DNA of 36,672 nt from an uncultured Bacilli bacterium (lineage in GTDB: Bacteria; Bacillota_I; Bacilli_A; RF39; UBA660): positions 1-36,672 of the forward strand of contig CAKPER010000012.1 of assembly GCA_934149245.1 (NCBI GenBank). Direction: 5' to 3'. Below the pieces are notes generated by a model. That model was not told the origin of the DNA and made no database searches. It saw only the letters and a list, made by a program, of their open reading frames with translations. Position 1 is the first letter of the stretch. Every line of letters starts with the position of its first letter. Positions 7,341-15,876 of this stretch are shown here, piece by piece. Both the position numbers and the translations under genes were made by a program.

Positions 7341-9719
7341 CTATAATTCAAATTGTGAATTGTAAAGTTCTGCATAAAAGCCTTTCTTTTTCATCAGCTC
7401 ATCATGATTACCTGTTTCAATAATGTTTCCATCTTTCATTACTAATATTAAATCAGCATTTTTTATTGTAGATAATCTATGTGCTATTATAAATGAAGTT
7501 TTACCTTCTGTAAGTTTATCCATTGCTTGTTGTACCAACTCTTCTGTTCTAGTATCAACATTACTAGTAGCTTCATCTAAAATTAGGAATGGTGAATCTT
7601 CTATCATACCACGAGCTATAGTTAGTAACTGTCTTTGACCGGCTGATACACTATCATTATCAGAAAGTACAGTATCATAGCCATCAGGTAGTGTTTTAAT
7701 AAAATGATCAAGTCCAACTGTTTTACATACTTCACTAACCTTCTCGTCAGAAATATTTTCTCTATTGTAAACAATATTTTCTCTAATAGTACCATTAAAT
7801 AACCATGTATCCTGAAGTACCATTGTAAATAAATCGTGAATATTTTCTCTAGTTAATTCATTTATAGATACACCATCAATCTTAATATCACCAGAATTTA
7901 TATTATAAAATTTCATAAGTAAATTAACCATTGTTGTTTTTCCAGCACCAGTTGGTCCGACAATAGCAATTTTTTCACCTGGTTTTGCCTTAGCACTGAA
8001 ATTATTAATTGTAGGTTTATCATTACCATCATATTTAAATACAACATTAGAAAACTCAATCTTCCCTTTTACATTATTTTTTTCTAGATGTTTAACTATA
8101 TTCTCCTGATTATCCATCTCTTTTTCATCAATAAAGTCAAATACTCTTTCACTAGCAGCTGCTGTTGATTGTAAACTAGTCATAGCCTGTGCTATTTGAG
8201 CAAGTGGAGATGTAAACAATCTTACATAAGTCATAAATGCTACTATAACACCAAAGGTAATAACATCATTCATAGTAAGTAATGCTCCAACAATACATAC
8301 ACAAACATAACCAAAGTTACCTATGAAGTTCATCATTGGCATCATTAGGCCAGATAAAAATTGACTTTTTCTATTAGCAATAAAAACTTTTTCATTATAT
8401 TCATCAAATTTTCTATCAGCATCATATTTTCCATTATAAGCCTTTACAACATTAAGGCCTGAATATATCTCTTCAATGTGACCATTTAAATTTCCTAATT
8501 CTGTTTGACGAGCAACGAAATATTTTTGAGATTTTCCAAGAACTTTGAACATGAAAACAAATCCTATTAAACTTGATAATATTGCTGTTAAAGCCATTAT
8601 CCAGTTAGTTATAAACATCATTATAATAGTTCCTAAGAATAAAGTTATGGAACTAACCAAAGTAGCTAGAGATTGGTTCATTGATTGAGCAATTGTATCA
8701 ACATCATTAGTAACTCTTGATAGGATATCTCCAATAGCGTGACTATCAAAATATTTAAGTGGTAATTTATTAATTTTAGTAGATATTTTATTTCTTAATT
8801 TTCTTGCAAAATTATTAGAAACACTTGTCATTGCTATTGATTCAATATAATTAAATAATGCACTACATAAATATAGACAAACTAAGAACATAGCAATATT
8901 TTTAATAGCAGTCATATCCATCTCTGGCTCAACTATTTTTCTAATACTCTTAGGCATTTTATCTAATTTTGCATATATTTTCTTTGTAGAAGATTTCTTA
9001 TTTACACTACCAATAGCATTTAAAAACTTTGCTTGATCTCTACCCGTTACTTTAACACCATCTATTGTAACACTATCAATCAAGACAGAACCTATACTTT
9101 CTGGAATTTTAATACTTTGGTTTTTACTAGCTTTCTTATCACTCATTTTTGATATAACACTTAAAAATTCTTTTTTATCAGTTGTTGATATTTCTACTCC
9201 GTCAGTAGTAGTTTTAGGTAATATAATTTCTAGAGCATTATCAGACAACTCTGTTAAACCAGTCATCATAGACATAGTATCACCAGATGAGGTCATTATT
9301 TCTTTAATTTTTTGTTTTTCAGAATCATCTATTTTATCAGATGTCATAATTTGAGATATTGATTCTTGAGTTAAATTAATCTGTAAAACATCAGATAATG
9401 AAGATTTTAATTTATCTTCAGTTAAACTATTAGTAATATTTTTACTAAGCTTTTCCATATTTTTAGTATTAATTACTAGACCGTGAGATATTTTATCAGT
9501 TAAATCAGAAAGTTTATTTGGAGCTAAAATAGATAAAATAGAACTCAACATAGCAAGTATTAAGGCAATTGCAATTAATTTTCTAAAACCACTTAATTCT
9601 TGAAATAAACGTTTGATAGCTCCTTTAAAATCTTTAGCTTTCTCTGCTGCTCCCATGCCTTGAGGACCTCCTGGACCACGATGACGTCTAGTTGTCTTAA
9701 CTTCTTCTTTATTATCCAT
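7341..9719 (-). CDS. ABC exporter subunit with large extracellular insert
   Basis: This half-transporter is fused to its ATPase and forms a heterodimer with the product of the gene just upstream. In 792 residues it has a Gly/Arg-rich N-terminus, TM1 (about 48-66), an unusual insert of about 200 residues (70-270) before TM2, a type-I exporter membrane domain, and an ATPase domain. The ATPase has Walker A GPTGAGKTT (588-596), signature SAGQ (692-695), Walker B FLILD with catalytic Glu716, and switch His747. The signature is degenerate (SAGQ for SGGQ), while Walker B and the His are canonical. The insert carries an internal duplication (172-192 and 219-239, both starting DGV). The start codon overlaps the end of the partner gene (ATGGATAA). 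Confidence 0.92.
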   Translation of the reverse strand: MDNKEEVKTTRRHRGPGGPQGMGAAEKAKDFKGAIKRLFQELSGFRKLIAIALILAMLSSILSILAPNKLSDLTDKISHGLVINTKNMEKLSKNITNSLTEDKLKSSLSDVLQINLTQESISQIMTSDKIDDSEKQKIKEIMTSSGDTMSMMTGLTELSDNALEIILPKTTTDGVEISTTDKKEFLSVISKMSDKKASKNQSIKIPESIGSVLIDSVTIDGVKVTGRDQAKFLNAIGSVNKKSSTKKIYAKLDKMPKSIRKIVEPEMDMTAIKNIAMFLVCLYLCSALFNYIESIAMTSVSNNFARKLRNKISTKINKLPLKYFDSHAIGDILSRVTNDVDTIAQSMNQSLATLVSSITLFLGTIIMMFITNWIMALTAILSSLIGFVFMFKVLGKSQKYFVARQTELGNLNGHIEEIYSGLNVVKAYNGKYDADRKFDEYNEKVFIANRKSQFLSGLMMPMMNFIGNFGYVCVCIVGALLTMNDVITFGVIVAFMTYVRLFTSPLAQIAQAMTSLQSTAAASERVFDFIDEKEMDNQENIVKHLEKNNVKGKIEFSNVVFKYDGNDKPTINNFSAKAKPGEKIAIVGPTGAGKTTMVNLLMKFYNINSGDIKIDGVSINELTRENIHDLFTMVLQDTWLFNGTIRENIVYNRENISDEKVSEVCKTVGLDHFIKTLPDGYDTVLSDNDSVSAGQRQLLTIARGMIEDSPFLILDEATSNVDTRTEELVQQAMDKLTEGKTSFIIAHRLSTIKNADLILVMKDGNIIETGNHDELMKKKGFYAELYNSQFEL

Positions 9720-11475
9720 TTTCTAATTCCTCCTTCGACAATTGTGATAAAGCTATTTGCTTATATACATCACAAGTTTTTAATAATTCTTTATGTGTTC
9801 CCATGCCTACACATTCTCCATTATCAAGAACTAGAATTTTATCAGCATTCATAATAGTCCCTATTCTTTGAGCAACTATCAAGCTAGTCGCATCTTTAGT
9901 ATATTTTTTTAATTCACGTCTTAATACTGAATCTGTCTTATAATCTAGAGCAGAAAAAGAATCATCAAAAATATATATTTCTGGTTCTCTAGCAATAGCC
10001 CTAGCAATAGCTAATCTTTGCTTTTGACCACCACTAACATTAGTACCACCTTGAGCTATATGAGTTTCAAGACCATTATCCATCTTAGATATGAATTCAG
10101 AAGCTTGAGCGACTTCAACAGCCTTTTCTATTTTTTTCTTATCAAATCCAGCATGGCCGTTGTTTCCGTAGCCAACATTAAAATTAATATCACCATTAAA
10201 CATAACAGCTTTTTGAGGAACATATCCAAGTTTATTATGTAAAAATTCTTGCTTGTATTCCTTAACATTAACTCCATCTACTAATACTTCTCCTTTAGTA
10301 GCATCATAAAATCTAGGAACTAGATTAATTAAAGTAGATTTACCACTACCAGTAGAACCTATAAAAGCAACTGTTTCTCCTTTATTGGCTTTAAAACTAA
10401 TATCTTTAAGTAAATATTCTTCAGCATCTGGATATTTAAAGGAAACATTTTTAAATTCAACAACACCTTTTAATTTTGTTTTATTTTTAGCTAATGTTCC
10501 ATCTTTAATGCTAATATCTGTATCTAATACTTCATTTATACGTTTAGCTGATACATTAGCACGTGGTAACATCATAAAAATCATAGCAAGCATTAAAAAT
10601 GACATAATTATCTGCATAGCATATGAAGAAAATACTACCATATCACCAAATAAAGATAATTTCATAACCAAAGTTGAGTTCTTAATTAAACTAGCTCCTA
10701 CAAAATATATTGATAGTGTTAGAAAATACATTACTAAATACATAACGGGAGACATAATCGCAAAAGCTTTTTGATTAAATAATTGTAAATTTGTAAGTTC
10801 ATTATTAACAGCTGAGAATTTATCTTCTTGATATTTTTCAGCATTAAATGCTCTAACAACTCTAATTCCTGTTAAATTTTCTCTAGTAACATTATTTATT
10901 TTATCTGTTAATTTTTGTACTATCTTAAATTTAGGAAGTACTAAAACAATAAGTACACCAATAACTGACATTAAAACAGCAACAGCAACAGCAGTTATAG
11001 CACTCCATTGCCAGCTTTTGTTTAATATCTTACATACAGCCCAAATAGCAGTAATTGGAGCTTTTATTAAAAGCTGTAATCCCATAGCAATGAGCATTTC
11101 TACTTGCGTAATATCATTAGTAGTCCTAGTGATCAAGCTACTAGTAGAAAATTGTTTTATTTCTTGCATAGACATTTCTTCTACTTTATTGAATAATTGT
11201 TTTCTTGTACGAAGTGAAAAAGTAGCTGACAGACCAGAAACTAGATACCCAACTATTACAGCACCAACTAAACTACCAAATGCACACAAAAGCATATATG
11301 CACCATTTTTTAATATATCAGCCATTTTACTACCTTCAGTTTGAACTAAAACGGTAATTTCAGACATATAATCAGGCATTTTTAATTCCAACCATACTTG
11401 AGCAAATATTAAAACAAAACATACAAGCATAAGTCCCCACTCTTTTTTCGTAAAATTCTTAAATAGTTTTAACAT
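9712..11475 (-). CDS. ABC exporter subunit with degenerate ATPase site
   Basis: This is the second half of the heterodimeric exporter, 587 residues. A six-helix membrane domain (about 12-300) is followed by an ATPase domain. Walker A is GSTGSGKST (373-381) and the signature SGGQ (481-484) is intact. The residue after Walker B is Asp505 where the catalytic Glu is expected (YIFDDS), and the switch His is Gln536 (VAQRIG). Together with SAGQ in the partner, this puts one degenerate and one active nucleotide site in the dimer, the known arrangement in heterodimeric exporters such as BmrCD and TM287/288. The ATG overlaps the marR stop (TAATG), with AGAGGTG upstream. Multidrug or peptide export is likely. 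Confidence 0.93.
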   Translation of the reverse strand: MLKLFKNFTKKEWGLMLVCFVLIFAQVWLELKMPDYMSEITVLVQTEGSKMADILKNGAYMLLCAFGSLVGAVIVGYLVSGLSATFSLRTRKQLFNKVEEMSMQEIKQFSTSSLITRTTNDITQVEMLIAMGLQLLIKAPITAIWAVCKILNKSWQWSAITAVAVAVLMSVIGVLIVLVLPKFKIVQKLTDKINNVTRENLTGIRVVRAFNAEKYQEDKFSAVNNELTNLQLFNQKAFAIMSPVMYLVMYFLTLSIYFVGASLIKNSTLVMKLSLFGDMVVFSSYAMQIIMSFLMLAMIFMMLPRANVSAKRINEVLDTDISIKDGTLAKNKTKLKGVVEFKNVSFKYPDAEEYLLKDISFKANKGETVAFIGSTGSGKSTLINLVPRFYDATKGEVLVDGVNVKEYKQEFLHNKLGYVPQKAVMFNGDINFNVGYGNNGHAGFDKKKIEKAVEVAQASEFISKMDNGLETHIAQGGTNVSGGQKQRLAIARAIAREPEIYIFDDSFSALDYKTDSVLRRELKKYTKDATSLIVAQRIGTIMNADKILVLDNGECVGMGTHKELLKTCDVYKQIALSQLSKEELENG

Positions 11476-11954
11476 TACACACCTCTTCCTCTCTTATTAT
11501 ATTCTAAATTCATATCTTCAACATTACTTTTCATTTTTTCTAGTACCCTTGAAAAAACCTCTAAATCATTAGAAGATATATCTTTAACAACAACCTTTTC
11601 GATTTTTTCTAATTTCTTTCTATTTTTATCAAATATTACTCTAGCATTAGCATTTAATATTATTTTTTTAGCTCTAGCATCATCTTCAGTTATAACTCTT
11701 TCAATTAAATTATTCTTCTCCATCGTAGCTAAAACACCAGATACTGTAGCTCTTGTCAAATTAAGAACCTTTTCTAAATCTTTTTGATAAATATTTTTAT
11801 CTTTATTTTCTAAAATATACCCTATTATTTGCATTTGTGTAGGAGGTATTAAACAGCAATTATCTAGTTTCTTAACATCCAAATCTCTTATAAAAAATCT
11901 CATTATAGCTTTTTCTAGACTTTTAATTTGATATAATACTTTTACATCTTTCAT
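11475..11954 (-). CDS. MarR-family transcriptional regulator
   Basis: This 159-residue winged-helix repressor is the first gene of the exporter operon. The DNA-binding part is visible as QMQIIGYILENKDKNIYQKD, LEKVLNLTRATVSGVLATME (recognition helix region) and the wing DDARAKKIILN. Helical ends would form the dimer. MarR regulators adjacent to ABC or MFS exporters usually repress their own operon and are released by the exported compound. Here a near-palindrome overlaps the -10 of the operon promoter, which supports autoregulation. The ligand is unknown. Confidence 0.9.
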   Translation of the reverse strand: MKDVKVLYQIKSLEKAIMRFFIRDLDVKKLDNCCLIPPTQMQIIGYILENKDKNIYQKDLEKVLNLTRATVSGVLATMEKNNLIERVITEDDARAKKIILNANARVIFDKNRKKLEKIEKVVVKDISSNDLEVFSRVLEKMKSNVEDMNLEYNKRGRGV

Positions 11955-11979
11955 AATACACTCTCTTTCATTAATAGTT

Positions 11980-12019
11980 GTCGTACATAAATACTACTAC
12001 TAGCTATTATAATTGTCAA
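11980..12019 (-). promoter_or_regulatory. marR-ABC operon promoter with overlapping operator
   Basis: On the minus strand TTGACA (12014-12019), a 17-nt spacer and TAGTAT (11991-11996) form the promoter. An imperfect palindrome, GTCGTA CATAAA TACTAC on the plus strand (11980-11997, 5 of 6 arm positions matching), overlaps the -10. It is the natural candidate for the MarR binding site. Confidence 0.55.
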
Positions 12020-12114
12020 GTGCCTAACAAAAATGCAACAATTTCCCACAATTAATATTAGCCCCTTAATTATATTATTCTACTTTTATTTAAGAAATCC
12101 TCCTAAATTGGAAA

Positions 12115-12139
12115 AATTTCTTTAAAAATTTTAGAAATT
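12115..12139 (-). terminator. possible terminator of the nusB-xse operon
   Basis: The minus strand reads AATTTCT, an 11-nt loop, AGAAATT and then TTTTTCC. The stem is short and AT-only, so this is weaker than the other terminators. It begins 22 nt beyond the xseB stop. Confidence 0.4.
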
Positions 12140-12161
12140 AAAAAAATAAATAGTCTCTCAA

Positions 12162-12395
12162 CTACTTATCTTCAACCTCAAAATCTTCAAGTTCACCATC
12201 TGCTTTAAGAATTTTATTTACTTTATCACTAACTTCATTTAATTTTAATGAGCACTCACGAGAAAGTTTCATAGCCTCCGTATATTTATCTATAGCATCA
12301 TCTAAATTTACTTCACCACTCTCTAACTCACTAACAATTGTTTCTAATCTTTTTATTTTATCTTCAAAAGTACTCTCTTTTTTTGTATCAGCCAT
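12162..12395 (-). CDS. xseB: exodeoxyribonuclease VII small subunit
   Basis: This 77-residue protein has the XseB helical hairpin: FEDKIKRLETIVSELESGEV, then NLDDAIDKYTEAMKLSRECS and LNEVSDKVNKIL. It assembles with several copies on each XseA to form exonuclease VII, which degrades single-stranded DNA to oligonucleotides. The ATG overlaps the xseA stop by 8 nt (ATGGCTGA), so translation is coupled, as is usual for this pair. Confidence 0.95.
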   Translation of the reverse strand: MADTKKESTFEDKIKRLETIVSELESGEVNLDDAIDKYTEAMKLSRECSLKLNEVSDKVNKILKADGELEDFEVEDK

Positions 12396-13797
12396 CTTTT
12401 CTATTCACCTCCAAAACTCTAGAAATTACTACACCATCACTAAGTTCTACTGCAATTTTATCATCATTCTTTACTCTACTAATATCACTAACTACTTTAT
12501 CATCTAGTTTAACTATTGCATAGCCTCTTTTTAAAGTATTCATTGGATTTAATACTTCTAATTTATTTATTATTCCCTCTAATTTTTGACTTTTAAATTT
12601 ATATAAAACTTCTGGATTATTAAGAATATAATTCTCACTACACTTAAATAATCTAGTTTTAGCATTAGTAAGTAAAATTTCCATCTCTTTATTTAACTTA
12701 TCTGTAATAACTTTTAAATTCTCTTGTTTGTTCAAATATAAAATATTGGGATTATTTAGAACATAACTTTCTTTTAGCTTAAATAAATTTATTCTATTTA
12801 TCTCTATTATTTTATTGATAATCTGATTTGTTCTATCAATAAGTAAATCTAATTTTTGTTCCTTTACTTCATACATATTACTAGGTTTCTTTAGGACATA
12901 ACTTTCTTTTAAGTTAATTAATACTTTTTTATTTTTTTCTATTAAATTACAAACAGCATTATAGCTTCTATTTTTAGCATTAGTTAAGTAATCACTAACT
13001 GTATTAATATCAACTACCGCTAACTCTGCTGCTGCAGTTGGTGTAGGTGCTCGTAAATCTGCTACAAAGTCTGCTATAGTAAAATCGACTTCATGCCCAA
13101 CAGCACTTATAACAGGAATTTTGGAATTATATATAGCTCTAGCTACTACTTCTTCATTAAATGGCCATAAATCTTCAATAGAGCCACCACCACGTCCTAC
13201 TATTAGAGTATCTAAATTATATTTTTGAGCCATATTTATCTTATTAGCAATGTCTAAAGCTGCATCTTTACCTTGAACTAATGCTGGAAATAGTATTGTA
13301 TTTACTATCGGATATCTTCTTTTTATTGTTGTAAGTATATCCCTAATAGCTGCTCCAGTTGGAGCTGTAACAATTCCTATCGTAACAGGCATTTTCTTAA
13401 TTTTTCTCTTTCTCTCTTTAGCAAATAATCCTTCTTGTTCTAATTTTTTCTTTAATTGTTCATAAGCAACATAGAGATTTCCAACACCTGATTCTTGCAT
13501 CTCTTCTACATATATTTGATAACCTCCACTAGCTTCATATACAGTTACCTTCCCACATACTAATACCTTCATTCCATCAATAGGTTTAAAGTTAATTTTA
13601 CTAGCACTACTTTTAAACATAACGGCATTTATTCTGCTACCCTCATCTTTTAGAGTAAAATAAAAATGTCCTCTTGTATGGGCTTTAAAATTTGAAATTT
13701 CTCCTTTCAAATAAACTTGCCTTAAGTATACATCAGAATCCATTTTATACTTTAAATATTTGTTAAGTTGCGTTATAGTTAAATAATTATTTTGCAT
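12388..13797 (-). CDS. xseA: exodeoxyribonuclease VII large subunit
   Basis: This is the catalytic subunit of exonuclease VII. It has an N-terminal OB-fold (TITQLNKYLKYKM through GKVTVYEASGGYQIYVEEM), a catalytic domain with PTGAAIRDI, IVGRGGGSIEDLWPFNEE and ISAVGHEVDFTIADFVADLR, then a long coiled-coil arm and a C-terminal LKRGYAIV segment. The arm contains three copies of an approximately 45-60-residue unit, each with 'S/ENY(V/I)L..P..LY' (SYVLKKP, SYVLNNP, NYILNNP). The frame is open to 13821, but GGAG lies 9 nt before the ATG at 13797. That start overlaps the end of nusB by 11 nt and gives 469 residues. Confidence 0.95.
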   Translation of the reverse strand: MQNNYLTITQLNKYLKYKMDSDVYLRQVYLKGEISNFKAHTRGHFYFTLKDEGSRINAVMFKSSASKINFKPIDGMKVLVCGKVTVYEASGGYQIYVEEMQESGVGNLYVAYEQLKKKLEQEGLFAKERKRKIKKMPVTIGIVTAPTGAAIRDILTTIKRRYPIVNTILFPALVQGKDAALDIANKINMAQKYNLDTLIVGRGGGSIEDLWPFNEEVVARAIYNSKIPVISAVGHEVDFTIADFVADLRAPTPTAAAELAVVDINTVSDYLTNAKNRSYNAVCNLIEKNKKVLINLKESYVLKKPSNMYEVKEQKLDLLIDRTNQIINKIIEINRINLFKLKESYVLNNPNILYLNKQENLKVITDKLNKEMEILLTNAKTRLFKCSENYILNNPEVLYKFKSQKLEGIINKLEVLNPMNTLKRGYAIVKLDDKVVSDISRVKNDDKIAVELSDGVVISRVLEVNRKDG

Positions 13798-14209
13798 CTT
13801 CACTTTCTCCACATTCATCATGATAAACTTTATCTAACACTCCATTTATCATTTTACTAACAGCCAAATCACTATAATCATTAGCTAAAGTAATAGCTTC
13901 ATCTATACAAACTTTATTAGGTACTGAAGTAAAAATAAGTTCATATATTCCCATTTTTAATATTGCTTGATCAGTTAAACCTAATCTAGAAACATCCCAA
14001 TTTTTTAGATATTTATTAGCAATTTCCGTTAAATAATCATCTTTTTCTATTACACCATCAATAAGTTCTTTAGCAAAATCATCACTAATAGCTTCCATAT
14101 CATTTATAGCACTCTCTAAATTAAATTCAATTTTATTTTTTTTATATAGAAAATATTGATAAAGAACACTCATCGCAACAATTCTAGATTTATTTCTTGA
14201 TAAACTCAT
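13787..14209 (-). CDS. nusB: transcription antitermination factor NusB
   Basis: This RNA-binding helical protein acts with NusE/S10 in rRNA antitermination. Typical features are the N-terminal SLSRNKSRIVAMSVLYQYF, the middle WDVSRLGLTDQAILKMGIYEL and the end KVCIDEAITLANDYSD with INGVLDKV. The reading frame has an ATG at 14215, but GAGGTG lies only 2 nt before that codon. The ATG at 14209 has the proper 8-nt spacing and is preferred (140 residues). It heads the nusB-xseA-xseB operon and is divergent from lexA. Confidence 0.95.
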   Translation of the reverse strand: MSLSRNKSRIVAMSVLYQYFLYKKNKIEFNLESAINDMEAISDDFAKELIDGVIEKDDYLTEIANKYLKNWDVSRLGLTDQAILKMGIYELIFTSVPNKVCIDEAITLANDYSDLAVSKMINGVLDKVYHDECGESEDAK

Positions 14210-14276
14210 AGACATATCACCTCACTCACAATAATATGATAACATAATTTCTAATTTTTGTATATAACATTAACTA

Positions 14277-14316
14277 CAAACATTTGTTTGACACAAATTC
14301 TTTTATATGATAGACT
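14277..14316 (+). promoter_or_regulatory. lexA promoter with LexA operator
   Basis: A consensus TTGACA (14288-14293), a 17-nt spacer and TAGACT (14311-14316) lie just upstream of lexA. A perfect palindrome CAAACATTTGTTTG (14277-14290) overlaps the -35. It fits the Gram-positive LexA box pattern GAAC-N4-GTTC with A/T at the outer positions (AAAC-ATTT-GTTT). Autorepression of lexA is therefore likely. The nusB promoter should also lie in this gap, but I could not place it convincingly. Confidence 0.7.
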
Positions 14317-14333
14317 TTTATTAGAGGTGTAAT

Positions 14334-14960
14334 ATGAAAAATTCAAAAGAATTATCTACAAAACAAAATAATATTTTAATATTTATTAAAAAATTTATTG
14401 CTGAAAATGGCTATAGTCCTTCTGTTAGAGATATATGTAAAGGAGTTGGATTAAGCTCACCTGCAACAGTTCATGTTCATTTATCTAATTTAATTGAAAA
14501 AGGTTATTTAAGAAGAAATCCGAAAAATAATAGATTGTTAGAACTTATGACTCCAAATGAATTTGATAAAGTTGCAGAGCAAACAATAGATGTGCCTTTA
14601 TTAGGAAAAGTTGCTGCTGGAAATCCTATAGAAGCAATTGAAAATCCAGATGAATATTTTCCTATTCCCACACAGTTATTGCCAATAGGTAAAAATGTTT
14701 TTACACTAAGAGTTAGTGGTGATAGTATGATTAATAAAGGAATATTTAATAATGACATTGTTATAGTTGAGCAGACAAATACAGCAAAAAATGGTGAAAT
14801 AGTTGTAGCAATGAATGATGATAACGAAGTAACTTTAAAAACATTCTATAAAGAAAAAAACTTTTTCAGACTTCAGCCTGAAAATGATTTAATGTTACCA
14901 ATAATTTTAAAAAAAGTAACTATCTTAGGAAAAGCAATTGGACTATATAGAAAGTTCTAG
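14334..14960 (+). CDS. lexA: SOS repressor LexA
   Basis: This is the repressor of the DNA-damage response. In 208 residues it has an N-terminal winged helix (QNNILIFIKKFIAENGYSPS, VRDICKGVGLSSPATVHVHL), a linker, the cleavage site Ala95-Gly96 (KVAAGNP), and a signal-peptidase-like domain with catalytic Ser131 (VSGDSM) and Lys169 (EVTLKTF). All residues needed for RecA-stimulated self-cleavage are present. The ATG is preceded by GAGGTG (14323-14328). It is the only protein-coding gene on the plus strand in this part of the window and carries its own operator. It converges on rnhB with a 26-nt gap. Confidence 0.97.
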   Translation: MKNSKELSTKQNNILIFIKKFIAENGYSPSVRDICKGVGLSSPATVHVHLSNLIEKGYLRRNPKNNRLLELMTPNEFDKVAEQTIDVPLLGKVAAGNPIEAIENPDEYFPIPTQLLPIGKNVFTLRVSGDSMINKGIFNNDIVIVEQTNTAKNGEIVVAMNDDNEVTLKTFYKEKNFFRLQPENDLMLPIILKKVTILGKAIGLYRKF

Positions 14961-14986
14961 CTTTTAAAGATAGTTTTTAATATGTA

Positions 14987-15607
14987 TTAATCAAAATGTA
15001 ATTTACAATTTTTAACAGGTCCATAACTAAATCTATGATACTTACAAGTACCATACTTTTCAAGTGCTTCTAAATGTTTTTTTGTTGGATATCCTTTGTT
15101 ATGAGCTAAATCATACATAGGATATTTTTTATCAAGTTCATACATCATTCTATCTCTAGTTACTTTTGCAATAACAGAAGCTGCTGCTATAGAAATACTC
15201 TTAGCATCTCCTTTAATTATAGAAGTTGTAGGAATATCTATATCAAGTGGCATAGCGTCTATTAAGATATGCTCTATTTTAATTTTTTTATTAGCTTCTG
15301 TAATAGCCCTTTTCATAGCAATTTTTGTAGCTTCATAGATATTATATTTATCTATTTCTTTCTCTGTACATTCTCCTATTCCAACAGCTAAAGCTTCTTT
15401 CATGATAATATCATAAAATTTATCTCTTTTCTTTTCTGATAGTTTTTTAGAGTCCGTAAGTCCATCTAATAAAAAATCTTTTGGTAACACTACGCAGGCA
15501 GTAATAACACTACCTATTAAAGGACCTCTTCCTACTTCGTCTACACCACCAATTATAGTTATTCCTTGATTATTTAATTCCCTTTCATATTTATATAAAT
15601 CTTCCAT
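14987..15607 (-). CDS. rnhB: ribonuclease HII
   Basis: This enzyme cleaves the RNA strand of RNA-DNA hybrids and removes single ribonucleotides from DNA. The type 2 RNase H active site is visible: GGVDEVGRGPLIG (the Asp-Glu pair at about 22-23), DSKKLSEKKR, the Asp in ILIDAMPLD, and SIAAASVIAKVTRDRMM. It has 206 residues from the ATG at 15607. A GTG at 15616 in the same frame is part of the AGGTG ribosome site and not the start. It is the last gene of the operon that begins at 23119. Confidence 0.96.
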   Translation of the reverse strand: MEDLYKYERELNNQGITIIGGVDEVGRGPLIGSVITACVVLPKDFLLDGLTDSKKLSEKKRDKFYDIIMKEALAVGIGECTEKEIDKYNIYEATKIAMKRAITEANKKIKIEHILIDAMPLDIDIPTTSIIKGDAKSISIAAASVIAKVTRDRMMYELDKKYPMYDLAHNKGYPTKKHLEALEKYGTCKYHRFSYGPVKNCKLHFD

Positions 15608-15612
15608 TTTAA

Positions 15613-15861
15613 TCACCTAAAATTATTTCTATTATATCTTTGAAAAGTATCCATTCTTTTTTGTAAATTAGTAACTTGTCCTGAAACAGAATGCTCTTTT
15701 CTCATTTCTTTTCTAACATCTTCTTTATCTCTAATTCCAAACATTTTTAAATTAAATTCTTTTTGTTGTTCTTTTATTTTTTTAGCATTATCATTATGAT
15801 TAGCATGCCACCTGCTATCAAATACTTCTGTTAAATCATTAACTCTTTTATTATAATTCAT
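15613..15861 (-). CDS. small hypothetical protein
   Basis: This 82-residue charged protein (MNYNKRVNDLTEVFDSRWHA...) is followed by rnhB. It has no membrane segment or cysteines. Helical, Lys/Glu/Arg-rich sequence predominates. Start support is good (AAGGAG upstream of the ATG). The stop is TGA and the rnhB ribosome site overlaps it, so the two are tightly coupled. I do not recognise a family. Its stop codon is one of the items that shows TGA is not read as Trp here. Confidence 0.65.
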   Translation of the reverse strand: MNYNKRVNDLTEVFDSRWHANHNDNAKKIKEQQKEFNLKMFGIRDKEDVRKEMRKEHSVSGQVTNLQKRMDTFQRYNRNNFR

Positions 15862-15876
15862 GTTATTCTCCTTTAT

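Noticed and set aside
7423..11344. Several plus-strand frames of 60-130 residues opposite the ABC genes
   Set aside because: They lie antisense to well-supported genes, lack ribosome sites and have unnatural Ser/Leu-rich composition.
12140..12175. Hairpin TAGT-TGAGAG-ACTA right after xseB as terminator
   Set aside because: The stem has only 4 bp; the later inverted repeat with a T run is the better candidate.
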